Translations under genes and position numbers: made by a program | The notes under the pieces: model-generated | Told to the model about the DNA's origin: nothing | Database searches by the model: none | Seen by the model: only the letters and a program-made list of their open reading frames with translations | Assembly: GCA_900316525.1 (NCBI GenBank) | Contig: ONDF01000007.1 | Coordinates: 30,759 to 94,758 of the forward strand | Reading direction: 5' to 3' | Origin: an uncultured Bacteroidales bacterium | GTDB lineage: Bacteria; Bacteroidota; Bacteroidia; Bacteroidales; UBA932 | DNA length: 64,000 nt | Shown here: positions 1 through 10,490 of the stretch, piece by piece | How the letters are laid out: each line of letters opens with the position of its first letter | How positions within the stretch are numbered: position 1 is the stretch's first letter

Positions 1-2
1 CC

Positions 3-1148
3 GGCGACATGGCCTTCCGCCTGAACTGGGGCGGCCAGAAGGGCTTCCTCCTGTCCATCGGCGGATTCCACCCGGCCTACAAGCCGGAGGCCGGCCTGAA
101 CGTGGGTCGGCTCAGGCGGACGGCGATGAAACTCGACTACGAGATCCTGAAGATTTCCCTGGAGTCCTATCTGGCCGTCACGTCCAATACCTTCCAGATC
201 GGCGCGCGGCTGGATGTCGTCATCGGCTGGAAGAAGTTCGGCCTCGTCGGCTACGCCGGTTTCGACGCCCTCTTCCAGTTCGACCCGTTCCTGTTCATGT
301 TTAACGCATGCGCGGGCGTGGACGTGACGATCGGCAGCTGGAAGGTGCTCACGGCCTCCGTGAACCTCGATGTCTCCGGTCCGGCGCCCTGGCACGTGGT
401 CGGCAAAGCCAAGTTCAAGGCCCTGGGCATCCCGGTCAATGTGAACTTCTCCCTGACGTGGGGCGAAAAGACGCCCAGGCTGCCTGACAAGAAGGTGGAA
501 ATCCTGCCGCTGCTCTTGAAGGAATGGGAGAACGACAAGAACTGGACGGTGGACAACCATACGCTCACCGGCAAGAACGAAGTCTACCTGCTCGGGCTCG
601 AGGCGGACGAGATGGTCCTCCAGCCGTACGGATCCATCACGTTCAACCAGTCGGCCCTCCCGCTCAAGACTGCGGAAAGCCTGGAGAAGATGGACCTCTG
701 CAACGACGCTGTTCCGTCCGACTACGACATTCTCGCCTTCAAGACGGTGAACGGCCTCAATCCCGGCTCTTTCCTGGACGAGGACAACGATTTTGCCCCG
801 GTCCTGTACAAGAACATGACCATCAAGGAGAAACTCGCCAGCGAATCCTACGTGAAGTACAATTCCGGCTTCACGCTGGACGAGAAGGACAAGCGCGTGT
901 GCACCGGCACCCAAAAGATCCTCACGCGGAGTGTTAAGTTTGCGGTGCGGGGAATAACTGCCGAGACAGAGCTTAAAAAGGCTCGTGAGGCTCTTGATTC
1001 CTCTGTTAAGCAAACGTACGATACTTCGCCTGTCACCATTGACAGGAACGTCTCCTCCGAGTTTGTTTCCTACACCCGCAGGACAAGGGCGGCGTTCGAC
1101 CGGTATATCGCCACCCTTGACAAGATGGCCGGGATGAAAGTCAGTTAA
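3..1148 (+). CDS. C-terminal part of a large protein, DUF6603-like (5' end outside window)
   Basis: Only the 3' end of this gene is present. The frame is open from base 3 and the first ATG (base 9) has no start context, so the gene begins upstream. The segment FLLSIGGFHPAYKP near the left edge resembles a signature I associate with the uncharacterised DUF6603 family; this is from memory. It is followed by about 130 residues of alternating hydrophobic and polar strands (roughly residues 40-160), suggesting a beta-rich sheet or barrel, and then by a charged, probably helical tail. No signal peptide can be judged. The stop lies 17 bases before the next large gene on the same strand, so the four genes from here to 12395 look like one transcription unit. 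The function is unknown. Confidence 0.6.
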   Translation, partial: GDMAFRLNWGGQKGFLLSIGGFHPAYKPEAGLNVGRLRRTAMKLDYEILKISLESYLAVTSNTFQIGARLDVVIGWKKFGLVGYAGFDALFQFDPFLFMFNACAGVDVTIGSWKVLTASVNLDVSGPAPWHVVGKAKFKALGIPVNVNFSLTWGEKTPRLPDKKVEILPLLLKEWENDKNWTVDNHTLTGKNEVYLLGLEADEMVLQPYGSITFNQSALPLKTAESLEKMDLCNDAVPSDYDILAFKTVNGLNPGSFLDEDNDFAPVLYKNMTIKEKLASESYVKYNSGFTLDEKDKRVCTGTQKILTRSVKFAVRGITAETELKKAREALDSSVKQTYDTSPVTIDRNVSSEFVSYTRRTRAAFDRYIATLDKMAGMKVS

Positions 1149-1165
1149 CGATAAACACTTCAAGC

Positions 1166-4100
1166 ATGAGCAAGGTTCACATACTGCCCAATCTCAGGCG
1201 GGGCCTTTCCAACTATATTGAAGAGGGTTTCAAAGACAAGAACGGTCTCCGGACCGGATTTGACGTGAAAGCAAGACTGCAGGGCCACAAGGCCGGTTCT
1301 GCGGGTTCCGACCTGTCGGAACTGGAACGGGACGGAACCCTCGACCGCACCTTCTATCTGGCCGGCCCGGTGGATGTGAAGGACATCTCGCCGGATGCCA
1401 TCCGCCAGGTCGTCCCGGCGGACAAGTCCCAAGGCTTCAGCAATGAATACCTCCCGTTCATCGAGTTTTTCGAAGAGGATTTCCCGTGGCGATATACGCC
1501 GAAGCGCTCTACGGACAAGCTGTGCTCGTGGCTCTTGTTGCTTGCCTGCACGGATGATGAGTTCACCCTGACGACTGACGCCCAGGGAAACAAGCGGGTG
1601 GAACTCCATTTGGAAGGCTTGTCCGAGTGGTACCTCAACGACTTCTATCCTGACCCCAACTGGTATCATCGGGATGCACACGTACAGATTACGACGCCAG
1701 GTGACGAAGATCCCGTGGAATATGTGAAGGACCACCCGGACGACGGTTTCTCCCGGCTCTTTTGCGGCCGTCTCCTGAAGGAAAACACGAAATACACGGT
1801 CTTTCTCGTCCCCGCCTTTGAACTGGGCCGCCTGGCCGGTCTGGGCGAACCGGTTTCCAGGAGCGTGGGACTGACGACCTTGTCCTTCGAGGGCAAACCG
1901 GCATCCATCGTATACCCGGTGTATTACCATTGGTCCTTCACCACCGGCAAAGCGTCCTTCATGACCTATGCCCAGAAACAGGATTTCATTTCGGATACGG
2001 AGTTCAGGGCCCTTTCACCGGGACTCAAGGCCGATATCAGCGACACCGGGCTCAGACAGTACCGGACGCTCGAGCCGCTGGTAAACGACGCCGAACCCGT
2101 CGACATTCCCGTTGCGTTGGTGAAGAAGGGCTTTGCGGAGAAGGATCTCTCCTCGGAGGATCCGCGGATGGACGGCGAACTGAAGGACCTGCTCAAGAAG
2201 AGCCCCGTTTTCAGCGATGACGCCTCCGGAACGCCGGTTTACGAGGATCCCTGGGTGGTCCCGCCCGTTTACGGGGCGCGCCACGTCCTGGCCAAACCTG
2301 ACGAACTGGACACCAGTCAGGAGCATCCCTTCCTCAAGGAACTGAACCTCAAGTTCCGAAACCGGGCCGCCGCCGGCCTGGGCGCGAAAGTCGTGAAGAA
2401 GAACCAGGAGATGTTCATGAACCGGGCCTGGGGCATGGTGGAGGACGTGAACCGCCTCAACCAGCGCATCCGCGAATTCTACGAGGCTTACAAGGCGAAC
2501 GGCGCGGCGGACGGCAAGATCTCGTCCCTGCGTGAATACAAGTTCGTCCCCCATGCGTCCGGCCTGCAGGCCGACGCCGCCATCCGCATCGCCCAGCAGC
2601 AGAGCGCCGCCAAGATCAATCCGCTGGACATGGCCACTGACGTGACGGGCAAGAATCTTCACGTGATGATGTCCTCGATGGGGGACTATGAACGCGCATC
2701 GGGAATCAGCCTGGACCAATTGAACGCGCTGGCCCGTCCGGAGTTCTGGGATATGGAGACGATCATGAAGCGGACTGACTTATATCACCGTCTCACCACG
2801 TCTGAAGGCTTTTTCTCCAGGGCGGATTGGAAGTACGCTTTCCTGAAGGAAATCCTGGACGTCACTCCGCCGACCGTCGAGTTCCAGCGCAACCAAGGCC
2901 GCGTGGAGTCCGCGATTTATCCTTCGGATGGCAATTACATGTTCCATTTCAACCTGAAAAAAAGCTCTTTCTGGTCCGTTTCCAACAGTTTCGTTTTCGG
3001 GAGATCCCAGGAAGTGCTTCGATGGTTGGACGATTCGGATAAATTCGCTTATGACAAAGGCGGGAAGATCCTGCTTCAGTCCCTGGTCCGGCTTTTGGAG
3101 GATGCCAAGAAAAACTATACCGGTATTTTAGGGGAAGAATACCCGTCTTTCGACGGCACGTTCGATCAGATCATGCTTCCTGTCCAGAGTTGTATGAGAC
3201 GGGTTGATTCCTACGGGACACATCAGGATTTGCTGTTCTTCATGAGGAAAGGGGCGTACGAGCGGCGTTTCAAAGATGACGACAAGGGAATCTGCATACA
3301 AGTGAAGGAGAACGGAAGCCGGGTCTATATTCTTCCCGAAAAGAGTCTTTATGACGTATCGCTTGCCGGGCATTTGTTCAAGGTTTATTGTTATCAGTCT
3401 CCCGTCAAATCGGTTCTTCGTGGAGTTCCGGTTCAATTTATTGGCTACCGGGGTATCAATATGTTTTTCCCGAAGGAGGGTGTACTGTTTGACTCACCCG
3501 AGTGGCGTGATGGATCTGTGCGCATCAAGAATTCGAGCCCTATTCTGACAAACGGGCCCCGGGCTAGTTTTTTGTTTCATGCCGCCACCACTTTCCCCAC
3601 TGCTGGCACGGTGACGCTTGTGAAGTTGAAGATACGGAATGTGATCACTCAGTATATGATTCCGATCTCAGGCAAAAACGGAAAAGGACAGTTTACGCTG
3701 ACTTACTATCCGAACAATGGACGGGTATTGAGTTTGAGCGGGCGTTCCAATGACGGTAAACTGTCCGGTAAAATCGATTTTGCATGGGAAGACGGCCTGC
3801 TCCGGATAGAGGGTTCTGAAGTCAAAGTTGATTGTGCGAAAATCAGCCAGTACTTGACCCGGGCGAGTTCCGGGCTCAATTGGTTCAGTAGGATCGCATG
3901 GGCGCCCAATTATATCTTCTGTTACGATGGCAGTGGCGCTAAAACGGAGTTCAAGGGTTTCAACTTGCTCGATTACGTTAAAGGAAAGATGAAATATCCG
4001 GAATGCCTGAACTCCTGCCGGGTATTGGTGGCCGACGAAATCTCGAACTTTACCTACGTGTCTGAAATCGAGGAGACATTGAACGGGGTGGTCAAGTCCA

Positions 4101-5035
4101 TCACCGACCAGATCGTGACGCTCGCCGGTCACGAGGAGTTGAAGAGGATCCAGGAGAAGATGGCTCGTGCAAAGACGGAACGCAACAAGGTGGAAAGCGC
4201 CGACGAGACCCGGAAAGAGTCTCTCGTCGACGCGGACGAGGTGAACCGGAAACGGCTTGTCGAATTAGCCGGCGAGTTTGCGGCCCGAGGCATGACCTTG
4301 GACCTGAAGGAGTCCAATTTCGACGGCAGGCATCCGATCATGGCCGCCCCGGTCTTCCCGGATCCTACCTCCTTCTATCTGCGGGAACTGTCCGAGCGTT
4401 TTCTCCTCCCTTCCGTGGACGAACTCAAGAATAACTCCATCTCCTGTTTCCAGACGAATCCGGCCTTCGAGGAGGCCTTCCTCGCCGGCATGAACACGGA
4501 AATGGGCCGGGAACTCCTGTGGCGGGAGTATCCGACGGATGAGCGGGGCTCCTATTTCCGCAAGTTCTGGGACCAGGATGTGCTTCCAAGGGATTTCGGC
4601 AAAGGCTATTTCGACGTGCAGTACATGCACAACTGGAAGGGGCGCCTGGGGGAGAACCACGAGGCGGGGAAGGGCAGGATGCTGGTCTTTGTCATCAAGT
4701 CCGAACTCATGGTCAATTATCCCGACACATCTGTCCGTTTGGCCCAAGCCATCCCGAAGGATGGCAACACCATCTTGGGGAGCGTCCTGTCTCCCGTCAT
4801 GACGGGATGGCTAGCTGACGACACCTTCATGGCCGGTTTCCAGCTGGACAAGCTGCCCACTACGCAGGGCATCTGCCTCTCATTCTGGGAAACCGACAAG
4901 TCCATGCGATTCTTCCGTGTCTTAAGTATGAATAATACCGCCAGCGATTCTCTGAGCAGTGAATTTGCCGTTAACCGAGTGGACTGCGGCTCTGTCTGGG
5001 GCGTGGAGATCCCGCCTGAATACCTTACACTCTAA
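1166..5035 (+). CDS. Large conserved protein of unknown function (DFPWRYTP-motif family)
   Basis: A 1289-residue protein without signal peptide or transmembrane segments, so probably cytoplasmic. Around residues 105-133 it has DFPWRYTPKRSTDK followed by a hydrophobic strand and DDEF. I recall a similar block (DFPW-x-TP then LRPWL-VV) in unnamed proteins of actinobacteria and cyanobacteria that lie beside relatives of the next two genes. Residues about 990-1040 are very rich in Glu, Lys and Arg and look like a coiled coil. The rest is mixed and matches no enzyme motif I know. It starts 17 bases after the preceding gene and ends 6 bases before the next, so translation is probably coupled. Coding is very likely; the function is unknown. 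Confidence 0.75.
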   Translation: MSKVHILPNLRRGLSNYIEEGFKDKNGLRTGFDVKARLQGHKAGSAGSDLSELERDGTLDRTFYLAGPVDVKDISPDAIRQVVPADKSQGFSNEYLPFIEFFEEDFPWRYTPKRSTDKLCSWLLLLACTDDEFTLTTDAQGNKRVELHLEGLSEWYLNDFYPDPNWYHRDAHVQITTPGDEDPVEYVKDHPDDGFSRLFCGRLLKENTKYTVFLVPAFELGRLAGLGEPVSRSVGLTTLSFEGKPASIVYPVYYHWSFTTGKASFMTYAQKQDFISDTEFRALSPGLKADISDTGLRQYRTLEPLVNDAEPVDIPVALVKKGFAEKDLSSEDPRMDGELKDLLKKSPVFSDDASGTPVYEDPWVVPPVYGARHVLAKPDELDTSQEHPFLKELNLKFRNRAAAGLGAKVVKKNQEMFMNRAWGMVEDVNRLNQRIREFYEAYKANGAADGKISSLREYKFVPHASGLQADAAIRIAQQQSAAKINPLDMATDVTGKNLHVMMSSMGDYERASGISLDQLNALARPEFWDMETIMKRTDLYHRLTTSEGFFSRADWKYAFLKEILDVTPPTVEFQRNQGRVESAIYPSDGNYMFHFNLKKSSFWSVSNSFVFGRSQEVLRWLDDSDKFAYDKGGKILLQSLVRLLEDAKKNYTGILGEEYPSFDGTFDQIMLPVQSCMRRVDSYGTHQDLLFFMRKGAYERRFKDDDKGICIQVKENGSRVYILPEKSLYDVSLAGHLFKVYCYQSPVKSVLRGVPVQFIGYRGINMFFPKEGVLFDSPEWRDGSVRIKNSSPILTNGPRASFLFHAATTFPTAGTVTLVKLKIRNVITQYMIPISGKNGKGQFTLTYYPNNGRVLSLSGRSNDGKLSGKIDFAWEDGLLRIEGSEVKVDCAKISQYLTRASSGLNWFSRIAWAPNYIFCYDGSGAKTEFKGFNLLDYVKGKMKYPECLNSCRVLVADEISNFTYVSEIEETLNGVVKSITDQIVTLAGHEELKRIQEKMARAKTERNKVESADETRKESLVDADEVNRKRLVELAGEFAARGMTLDLKESNFDGRHPIMAAPVFPDPTSFYLRELSERFLLPSVDELKNNSISCFQTNPAFEEAFLAGMNTEMGRELLWREYPTDERGSYFRKFWDQDVLPRDFGKGYFDVQYMHNWKGRLGENHEAGKGRMLVFVIKSELMVNYPDTSVRLAQAIPKDGNTILGSVLSPVMTGWLADDTFMAGFQLDKLPTTQGICLSFWETDKSMRFFRVLSMNNTASDSLSSEFAVNRVDCGSVWGVEIPPEYLTL

Positions 5036-5041
5036 CGTGCG

Positions 5042-8000
5042 ATGATCATGAAATACAACCAAGAGATACTCCGCAAGCATACCGCCCTCACCATCAGCCG
5101 GAAGGACGTGGACACCTCCTTGCTCCTGTTCCCCGTGCGGCTGGAGACGCGATTCGTGGAAGGAAAGCGGGTCGACGACATCTCCGAACCGCATCGGGCC
5201 CTGTATGCGTACAAGGCCATCTGGAACTATGTCCGTCTCATCCCTTCGCCTTCTTTCCTTCCGGCGCAGGCCAGGCGTGTCGTGGATGCCGTCGAGAATC
5301 TGGACACCGTTTACCGGGAGGACAAGACGCGGCTGCGCAATATATGCGAAGCCGTCGCCTCCAGAACGGCCCGTGAGGGAGAGTTGAGAGAACTGTGGGA
5401 CCGGGTGCTGGTTCATCTGGATCGCCTTTCCACCCTGGATATCGTCCACGACAACGAGGCGACGGAATTCCTGTACAAACTGGAAAAGGTGTATCGGACC
5501 ATGGACCGGATGAGTAACAACCCCCGTTTCAGCGGCGCCTCCCGGTTCAAGAAAGACAGCGTTCACTCGCAGACGGCTGTTTTCAAGAATGCGCGGAAGG
5601 AGATGCAAGCCTGCCTTGAGGTGCTGGAGCAGTTCTTACCCGATGACCCGTCCAAGTCTATCGTGAACCGCTTCACGCTCATCACCCCGAAACAGTTCAG
5701 AAAATTCGAGGAAGTGATTCATCTTTTCGATAACACCGTGGCAGGTTTCAAGATGCCTCTTGAAAGGATTGGTGTCCTGGTGAAAGACCGGAAGCGGGCT
5801 CTTGCCTTGCGGGAACAGATTATGAGAGGGTTCGAGCGCGATTTGGCCAAGTATCAGAAATACCGGGACCGTTTTTTTGGTTCAAGAGGTCCCCGCGGGG
5901 AATATATTCCTGGACGTTACCAGTCCCTGAGGGACAAGATGCGGTCCAAGCAAGGCGATTATTGCCACTATACCCGTTTTGCTGAACGGATGATCATGTG
6001 GCAACTGAGGCTGCTGACGGGTAGTCAGAAGGATATTGCCAGCTCTCACGTGGTGTCCCGTTGGAGAAAACTCGCGGAGAAAACCATCTTCCATTTCCAC
6101 GAAGAACGCGAATGGCTGGTCTCCGTCTTGGAAGTGTACAATGACTATCAGCGGGAGAGGGTGCCCGGATTCGTGATTTCCCCCGCCCATCTGAACCGTC
6201 ACAACCGTTATATCCGCCCGCGAAGACTCGCGTACCGCATCAAGACGAAGAAGAGTCTCCTCGTCAGGATTTATCCGGACGAGGTGGCCGTCACGCAGCT
6301 CGCAAAGCCCCTGAACAGTTCCGAGGTGGAACATGGCCGGGAGTTCTGGCTCCGCATCTTCGCTGCCGGGGGTGATGAAATGAAGCATAAGGCCGCCTGG
6401 AGATCCCTTTGCTCCGTCTATACGCCCCCCCGTGCCGCTTTGATTGCCCGGGGTTCCTACCCGGAGAATGCGGAGAGGGTCTATAAACTCCATGCCCTTG
6501 CCAAAGAGTATGCGCAGCAGATTGCCGACGGCCTTTCCGAGGAATCCAAGGAACGGTTGTTCGAATACTTCGGGAATAACAAGGGGGTTTCGCCCTCCCA
6601 GGAGGAACTCTTCCCGACGATCGTGACTGAAATGATGCCCGACCGCTTCATCCTGCAGGCCAGCATGGACAATGGAAACAAGAAGGACATCACCATGGTA
6701 AAATATGGCCGTCTGATCCCGAAGTCCCTCCAGGTGGGTTTGGATTTCAATCGGGACGATTATGTCGACGGAAGCGACCAGCAGCTCCGCTTCACGGGCA
6801 ACCTCCGCTGGATGACCGACTACGACGCCGCGGAGCGGATGGGCATGGCCATCACCCTGCCTTTGGACGCGTACGGCGCCGGGCGTCAATTCCATTTCAA
6901 TTCCATTTACGTCATGGGTTTGAAGGAATTCGATCCCGACAACACGAAGGACAGCGCTGCGTGCTCCAGCTTGCTGGCCAAGGTCCTGGATGCGCACGTG
7001 TACAGCGATGACGGGTTCGACCTGCTGAAGATCGGAACGCCGACCAACATCCTGAGCGACGAAGACCTGGCCGCCGAGGGAACCGGGAGCGAAGCGAAGA
7101 GCAGCGAGTATGACACCGGCGCGAATGCCCAGGTCGAGGAGTTTTACAGGAACATTATCCGACCGTCTACATACGAAAGCCGTGCCCTGAAACCGTTCAG
7201 TGACGCAGCGCGCCTGTCCGCCTTGTTCTGCTTCGACTCGCTTCCCGACAGGAAGAATCCTTTCACGGAAACGTCGGGCTGGGACAACATGGAAATCCGG
7301 AAAGCCGAACTGGTCCGGGAGGCTTTCATCCGCGTCCTCAGGAATACCCATCCGATTCTCAAGGTCATCTTCGACACACCCCGCCTCCGGAAGTATTTCG
7401 TGGACTGCGTGTCTCCGATCGGCGTCTACCCTCCGTTCCGGATCGGATCCCAATCCTATGGAATCGTTCCGGTGTGCGACTTTAAGAATCTGAAATATTC
7501 CTCCAAGGATCCGCTGCATACGTTGACGCAGCTTCTGCTCCTGCTCACGGAGAAATGGAATGCCATCGCCGCGAACAGCGTCATCTCCGAGGAGAACATG
7601 AACCAGGACGACAAGATCGGCACCGAACAGCGTTATGTGAAGGCGGTCAGCGCCACGCCGATATCCACCTCGTTCTATGCCCGCGCCAACGTCCGGGAAC
7701 AGGACATCCTGACGCCCCAGTATTTCAAGGGCCTCAAGGACGGGGTCGACCCGATCGGGGACGTCTTGCGGCTCATCGGCTCCATCAACCCGTCCGCCCT
7801 TGCAGTCGCCGATCCCATCGGAACCTATCTTCCTTCCTATCCGGACCTTCCGCTGAGAGATTCTGTCTTCGCCGAATTCAAGGGCGACGAGAAGTTCACT
7901 TGGGGAAGCCTGAAGGATGCCATCCGCAAGGAGGTGAAAATCATCGAACAGGAGGCCAAGAAGTGGGCGGACGAAATCGATCCACACCATCCCGAAGGCC

Positions 8001-10471
8001 AAGAAGAGGATCTCTCGCCCTTCCAGGTCTTCGAGGGGGTGTCCGACAAGGAGGCCGACGATTTGATCACGGCCACCTTCGACCTGTTCAATCACCGGCT
8101 GGACGCCTGGCTGACGGGTCTCCTCCAGAATCGGCTTGTCCAACGGACCGATCGCATGCAGAAGGGGAATCACAAGATCGCCCTGGGCGCCTATGGATGG
8201 GTCTTCAACCTTTCGGAGGAGAAAGCCAGCCCTGTCAAGAAAGAGTATGTGGTCGCTCCGTCCATCAACCAGGCCATCACGGCCGCGGTCCTGCGAAGCA
8301 GTTACAACCGGGCCGCGGACGGCGACAAGAAGGATTACAGCATGAGCGTCAATCTTTCCTCCGCCCGTGTGCGCCAGGCGCTCCGGATCATTTCCGGAAT
8401 CCAGAACGGGCTGTCCCTGGGCGCGATTCTCGGCAGCGACCTGGAGCGGCTGCTGCACGACGACAAGAAACGCTCCGGCCTCGAGATGGATTACTTCATC
8501 TATTTCCTGCGCGCCGCCTACCCGCTTGACGACACCTCTTCGACCTATGGACCGGGGGACAAGGAGCATTCGATCGACGTCCTCAACGGCGTCGCCCTGC
8601 TGGAGGATTTGCGCAGGCGCACAAGCGACATCCCCGGCAGCGGGAAACTTCAGCTCACGCAGTTGTACGTGAAGTATATGGACCGGTTCGATCAATGGAT
8701 GACGGAGATTTTCCACGCGCCGTCCATGGACAAGGTCAGGTCTCTGATCGGGACGCAATATCCGAAAATGATCCCCCGCCTGTTCGACCTGATCCAGGAA
8801 ATGGAGGATTCTTTCGACGCCCTGTCCGATGTTGTCACCGCCGAAAGCGTGTACAAGCTCACGGAAGGGAATACGGCCGCTGTCGACGCCCTGATGAACA
8901 GCCTGCAGAACGGCCGCAGCATCCCTACGCCCGACGTCACGGAGATCCCGGTCCACTGCGCCCATATCGAGCAGCGGGTGATTGCGGCTTTGATGGCCGA
9001 AGCGCAAGAGTACGACCGCGATTCCTACCTGGGAATGGCCGATCCGGGCGTGGATCAATGGATTGGCGACCATCTCGGTTTCAGCAGGATGTGTACGGAC
9101 CAGGGCGCCCCGCAGTGGCTGGATGAGGAGAAAGGATTGGGCATTTCCCCCGCGGAACTGGTCTACCTGAGCGGAGACTGGGAGAAGTTCTGCAACTTCG
9201 TCGATTGGCTGGTCTTTACCCGCTCGGGAAAGGATGTTCAAGGAACTGCCATTCCGTTGGAGGAAGCGAAATTTGGCGTGGACGCGATGCGGGAGCTTCT
9301 CGCCCATGCCCGTGAGCTGCGGCAGGACGACCTCGCTAGCAGCGGAAAGACGCCGGATCCCGCCAAGGTGCTGATGGAGACTTGCGCCCGGCGATACGCC
9401 AGTGTCGTCGACAAGGTCCATCAGCTTTATCAGGAACTGTCGTCCGTGGCAGGGCAGATCGAGATCGATTTCAAGGCATTCCCCGAAATGCCCTTGACGG
9501 AGAAAAGGCTTCGCAAGGTACTGGACTTGCTGCTGAAGTGCTTCCGCCTTGGTCTCACCGATGCGCTCAACGGCTTCGACCGGACCCTGTTCGTCCAGGA
9601 GGAGTTCCGCTATGAACATCCCACGGATTTCGCCGCCATCCTGGCCCGGCATAAACGGTTGCCCAAGCGGCTTGCCGAGCTCGCCGGCCTCGTCAATGAG
9701 CGCGTCATGAAGGCCGAGGGTCTTGTCAAGACCTCGGTTCCCGAGGCGATGAAGGCCCTGCTTGGCTCCTATCTCATCGTGGCTCCTCCGTTCGAACTTA
9801 ATGAAAATGAAGCCATTGACTCAGAGACGTTGAGGGAGCAGTACTACGGCCACTATTTCCGGAATGTCAACCGTCAGACGCTGGAAGATACCCTGATGGA
9901 ACTGGCGGAAGTCAGCAAACCGCTGAACGCCCTGCATCAGGTCCGTCTCTTCGGCAAGTTTCATAATGTGAGCGAGATGCAATGCACGGCTAGGTCCATT
10001 TTGGATCTCGCACCGTTCCAGTTGGGTTACAAGGCCGACCAGGAACCGGACCGCCACTATTGGATGGGTGCGGAGGTTCCGCAAGATGGGCTGGTCCGGG
10101 ACGCCAGTGTCTACACGATGTTGAATGCCCCCGAGTTCTTCATCGAAGATGGCACCTTCCATACGCTGTGTGAGGTCGCCGGATTGGTCCTGGACTACTG
10201 GGTAGAGAAGATTCCGTACCGGGAGCAGACGGCCGGCGTGGCCTTCAGTTACGACCAGCCCGACGCCGAGCCGCCGCAGGCGGTCCTGGTGGGCGTCTCC
10301 ACCATCGGCGCCAGGCACAAGTGGTCGGAGCATCGCATGCTCCGGACCATCCGGTCGGCGATGCACCAGGTCAAGACCCGCGCCGTGGAGCCGGAGCACG
10401 TATATGCCGACAAGTGGACGTCCGCCCTCTTCCCGCTTGTCAGCCTCGATCCCGATAATCCCGTCAAGTAA
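5042..10471 (+). CDS. Very large conserved protein of unknown function (RIYPDE / DQPDAEPPQA family)
   Basis: An 1809-residue, mainly helical, charged protein with no signal peptide and no nucleotide-binding motif that I can find. It opens with LLLFPVRLETRFVE (about residues 27-40). Near residue 408 it has VRIYPDEVAV followed by an FW...AWRSL...RAALIARG block. It ends with FSYDQPDAEPPQAVLVGV. I recall the same three landmarks in unnamed bacterial proteins encoded next to DFPW and DPLW-RQWQ proteins. ATG codons at 5042 and 5048 are both possible starts. It sits 6 bases after the upstream gene and 19 bases before the downstream gene. A structural or scaffold role would fit the size and lack of catalytic motifs, but that is only a guess. 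Confidence 0.75.
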   Translation: MIMKYNQEILRKHTALTISRKDVDTSLLLFPVRLETRFVEGKRVDDISEPHRALYAYKAIWNYVRLIPSPSFLPAQARRVVDAVENLDTVYREDKTRLRNICEAVASRTAREGELRELWDRVLVHLDRLSTLDIVHDNEATEFLYKLEKVYRTMDRMSNNPRFSGASRFKKDSVHSQTAVFKNARKEMQACLEVLEQFLPDDPSKSIVNRFTLITPKQFRKFEEVIHLFDNTVAGFKMPLERIGVLVKDRKRALALREQIMRGFERDLAKYQKYRDRFFGSRGPRGEYIPGRYQSLRDKMRSKQGDYCHYTRFAERMIMWQLRLLTGSQKDIASSHVVSRWRKLAEKTIFHFHEEREWLVSVLEVYNDYQRERVPGFVISPAHLNRHNRYIRPRRLAYRIKTKKSLLVRIYPDEVAVTQLAKPLNSSEVEHGREFWLRIFAAGGDEMKHKAAWRSLCSVYTPPRAALIARGSYPENAERVYKLHALAKEYAQQIADGLSEESKERLFEYFGNNKGVSPSQEELFPTIVTEMMPDRFILQASMDNGNKKDITMVKYGRLIPKSLQVGLDFNRDDYVDGSDQQLRFTGNLRWMTDYDAAERMGMAITLPLDAYGAGRQFHFNSIYVMGLKEFDPDNTKDSAACSSLLAKVLDAHVYSDDGFDLLKIGTPTNILSDEDLAAEGTGSEAKSSEYDTGANAQVEEFYRNIIRPSTYESRALKPFSDAARLSALFCFDSLPDRKNPFTETSGWDNMEIRKAELVREAFIRVLRNTHPILKVIFDTPRLRKYFVDCVSPIGVYPPFRIGSQSYGIVPVCDFKNLKYSSKDPLHTLTQLLLLLTEKWNAIAANSVISEENMNQDDKIGTEQRYVKAVSATPISTSFYARANVREQDILTPQYFKGLKDGVDPIGDVLRLIGSINPSALAVADPIGTYLPSYPDLPLRDSVFAEFKGDEKFTWGSLKDAIRKEVKIIEQEAKKWADEIDPHHPEGQEEDLSPFQVFEGVSDKEADDLITATFDLFNHRLDAWLTGLLQNRLVQRTDRMQKGNHKIALGAYGWVFNLSEEKASPVKKEYVVAPSINQAITAAVLRSSYNRAADGDKKDYSMSVNLSSARVRQALRIISGIQNGLSLGAILGSDLERLLHDDKKRSGLEMDYFIYFLRAAYPLDDTSSTYGPGDKEHSIDVLNGVALLEDLRRRTSDIPGSGKLQLTQLYVKYMDRFDQWMTEIFHAPSMDKVRSLIGTQYPKMIPRLFDLIQEMEDSFDALSDVVTAESVYKLTEGNTAAVDALMNSLQNGRSIPTPDVTEIPVHCAHIEQRVIAALMAEAQEYDRDSYLGMADPGVDQWIGDHLGFSRMCTDQGAPQWLDEEKGLGISPAELVYLSGDWEKFCNFVDWLVFTRSGKDVQGTAIPLEEAKFGVDAMRELLAHARELRQDDLASSGKTPDPAKVLMETCARRYASVVDKVHQLYQELSSVAGQIEIDFKAFPEMPLTEKRLRKVLDLLLKCFRLGLTDALNGFDRTLFVQEEFRYEHPTDFAAILARHKRLPKRLAELAGLVNERVMKAEGLVKTSVPEAMKALLGSYLIVAPPFELNENEAIDSETLREQYYGHYFRNVNRQTLEDTLMELAEVSKPLNALHQVRLFGKFHNVSEMQCTARSILDLAPFQLGYKADQEPDRHYWMGAEVPQDGLVRDASVYTMLNAPEFFIEDGTFHTLCEVAGLVLDYWVEKIPYREQTAGVAFSYDQPDAEPPQAVLVGVSTIGARHKWSEHRMLRTIRSAMHQVKTRAVEPEHVYADKWTSALFPLVSLDPDNPVK

Positions 10472-10490
10472 CCGCAGGGGAGGAAAGCAT

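Noticed and set aside
5882..9652. A very long open frame antisense to the 1809-residue gene, and similar long frames antisense to carB and the Na/Pi cotransporter
   Set aside because: High GC content leaves the opposite strand open. The translations are rich in Arg, Gly, His and Pro, show no domains and lack starts with context, whereas the sense frames have clear family motifs.
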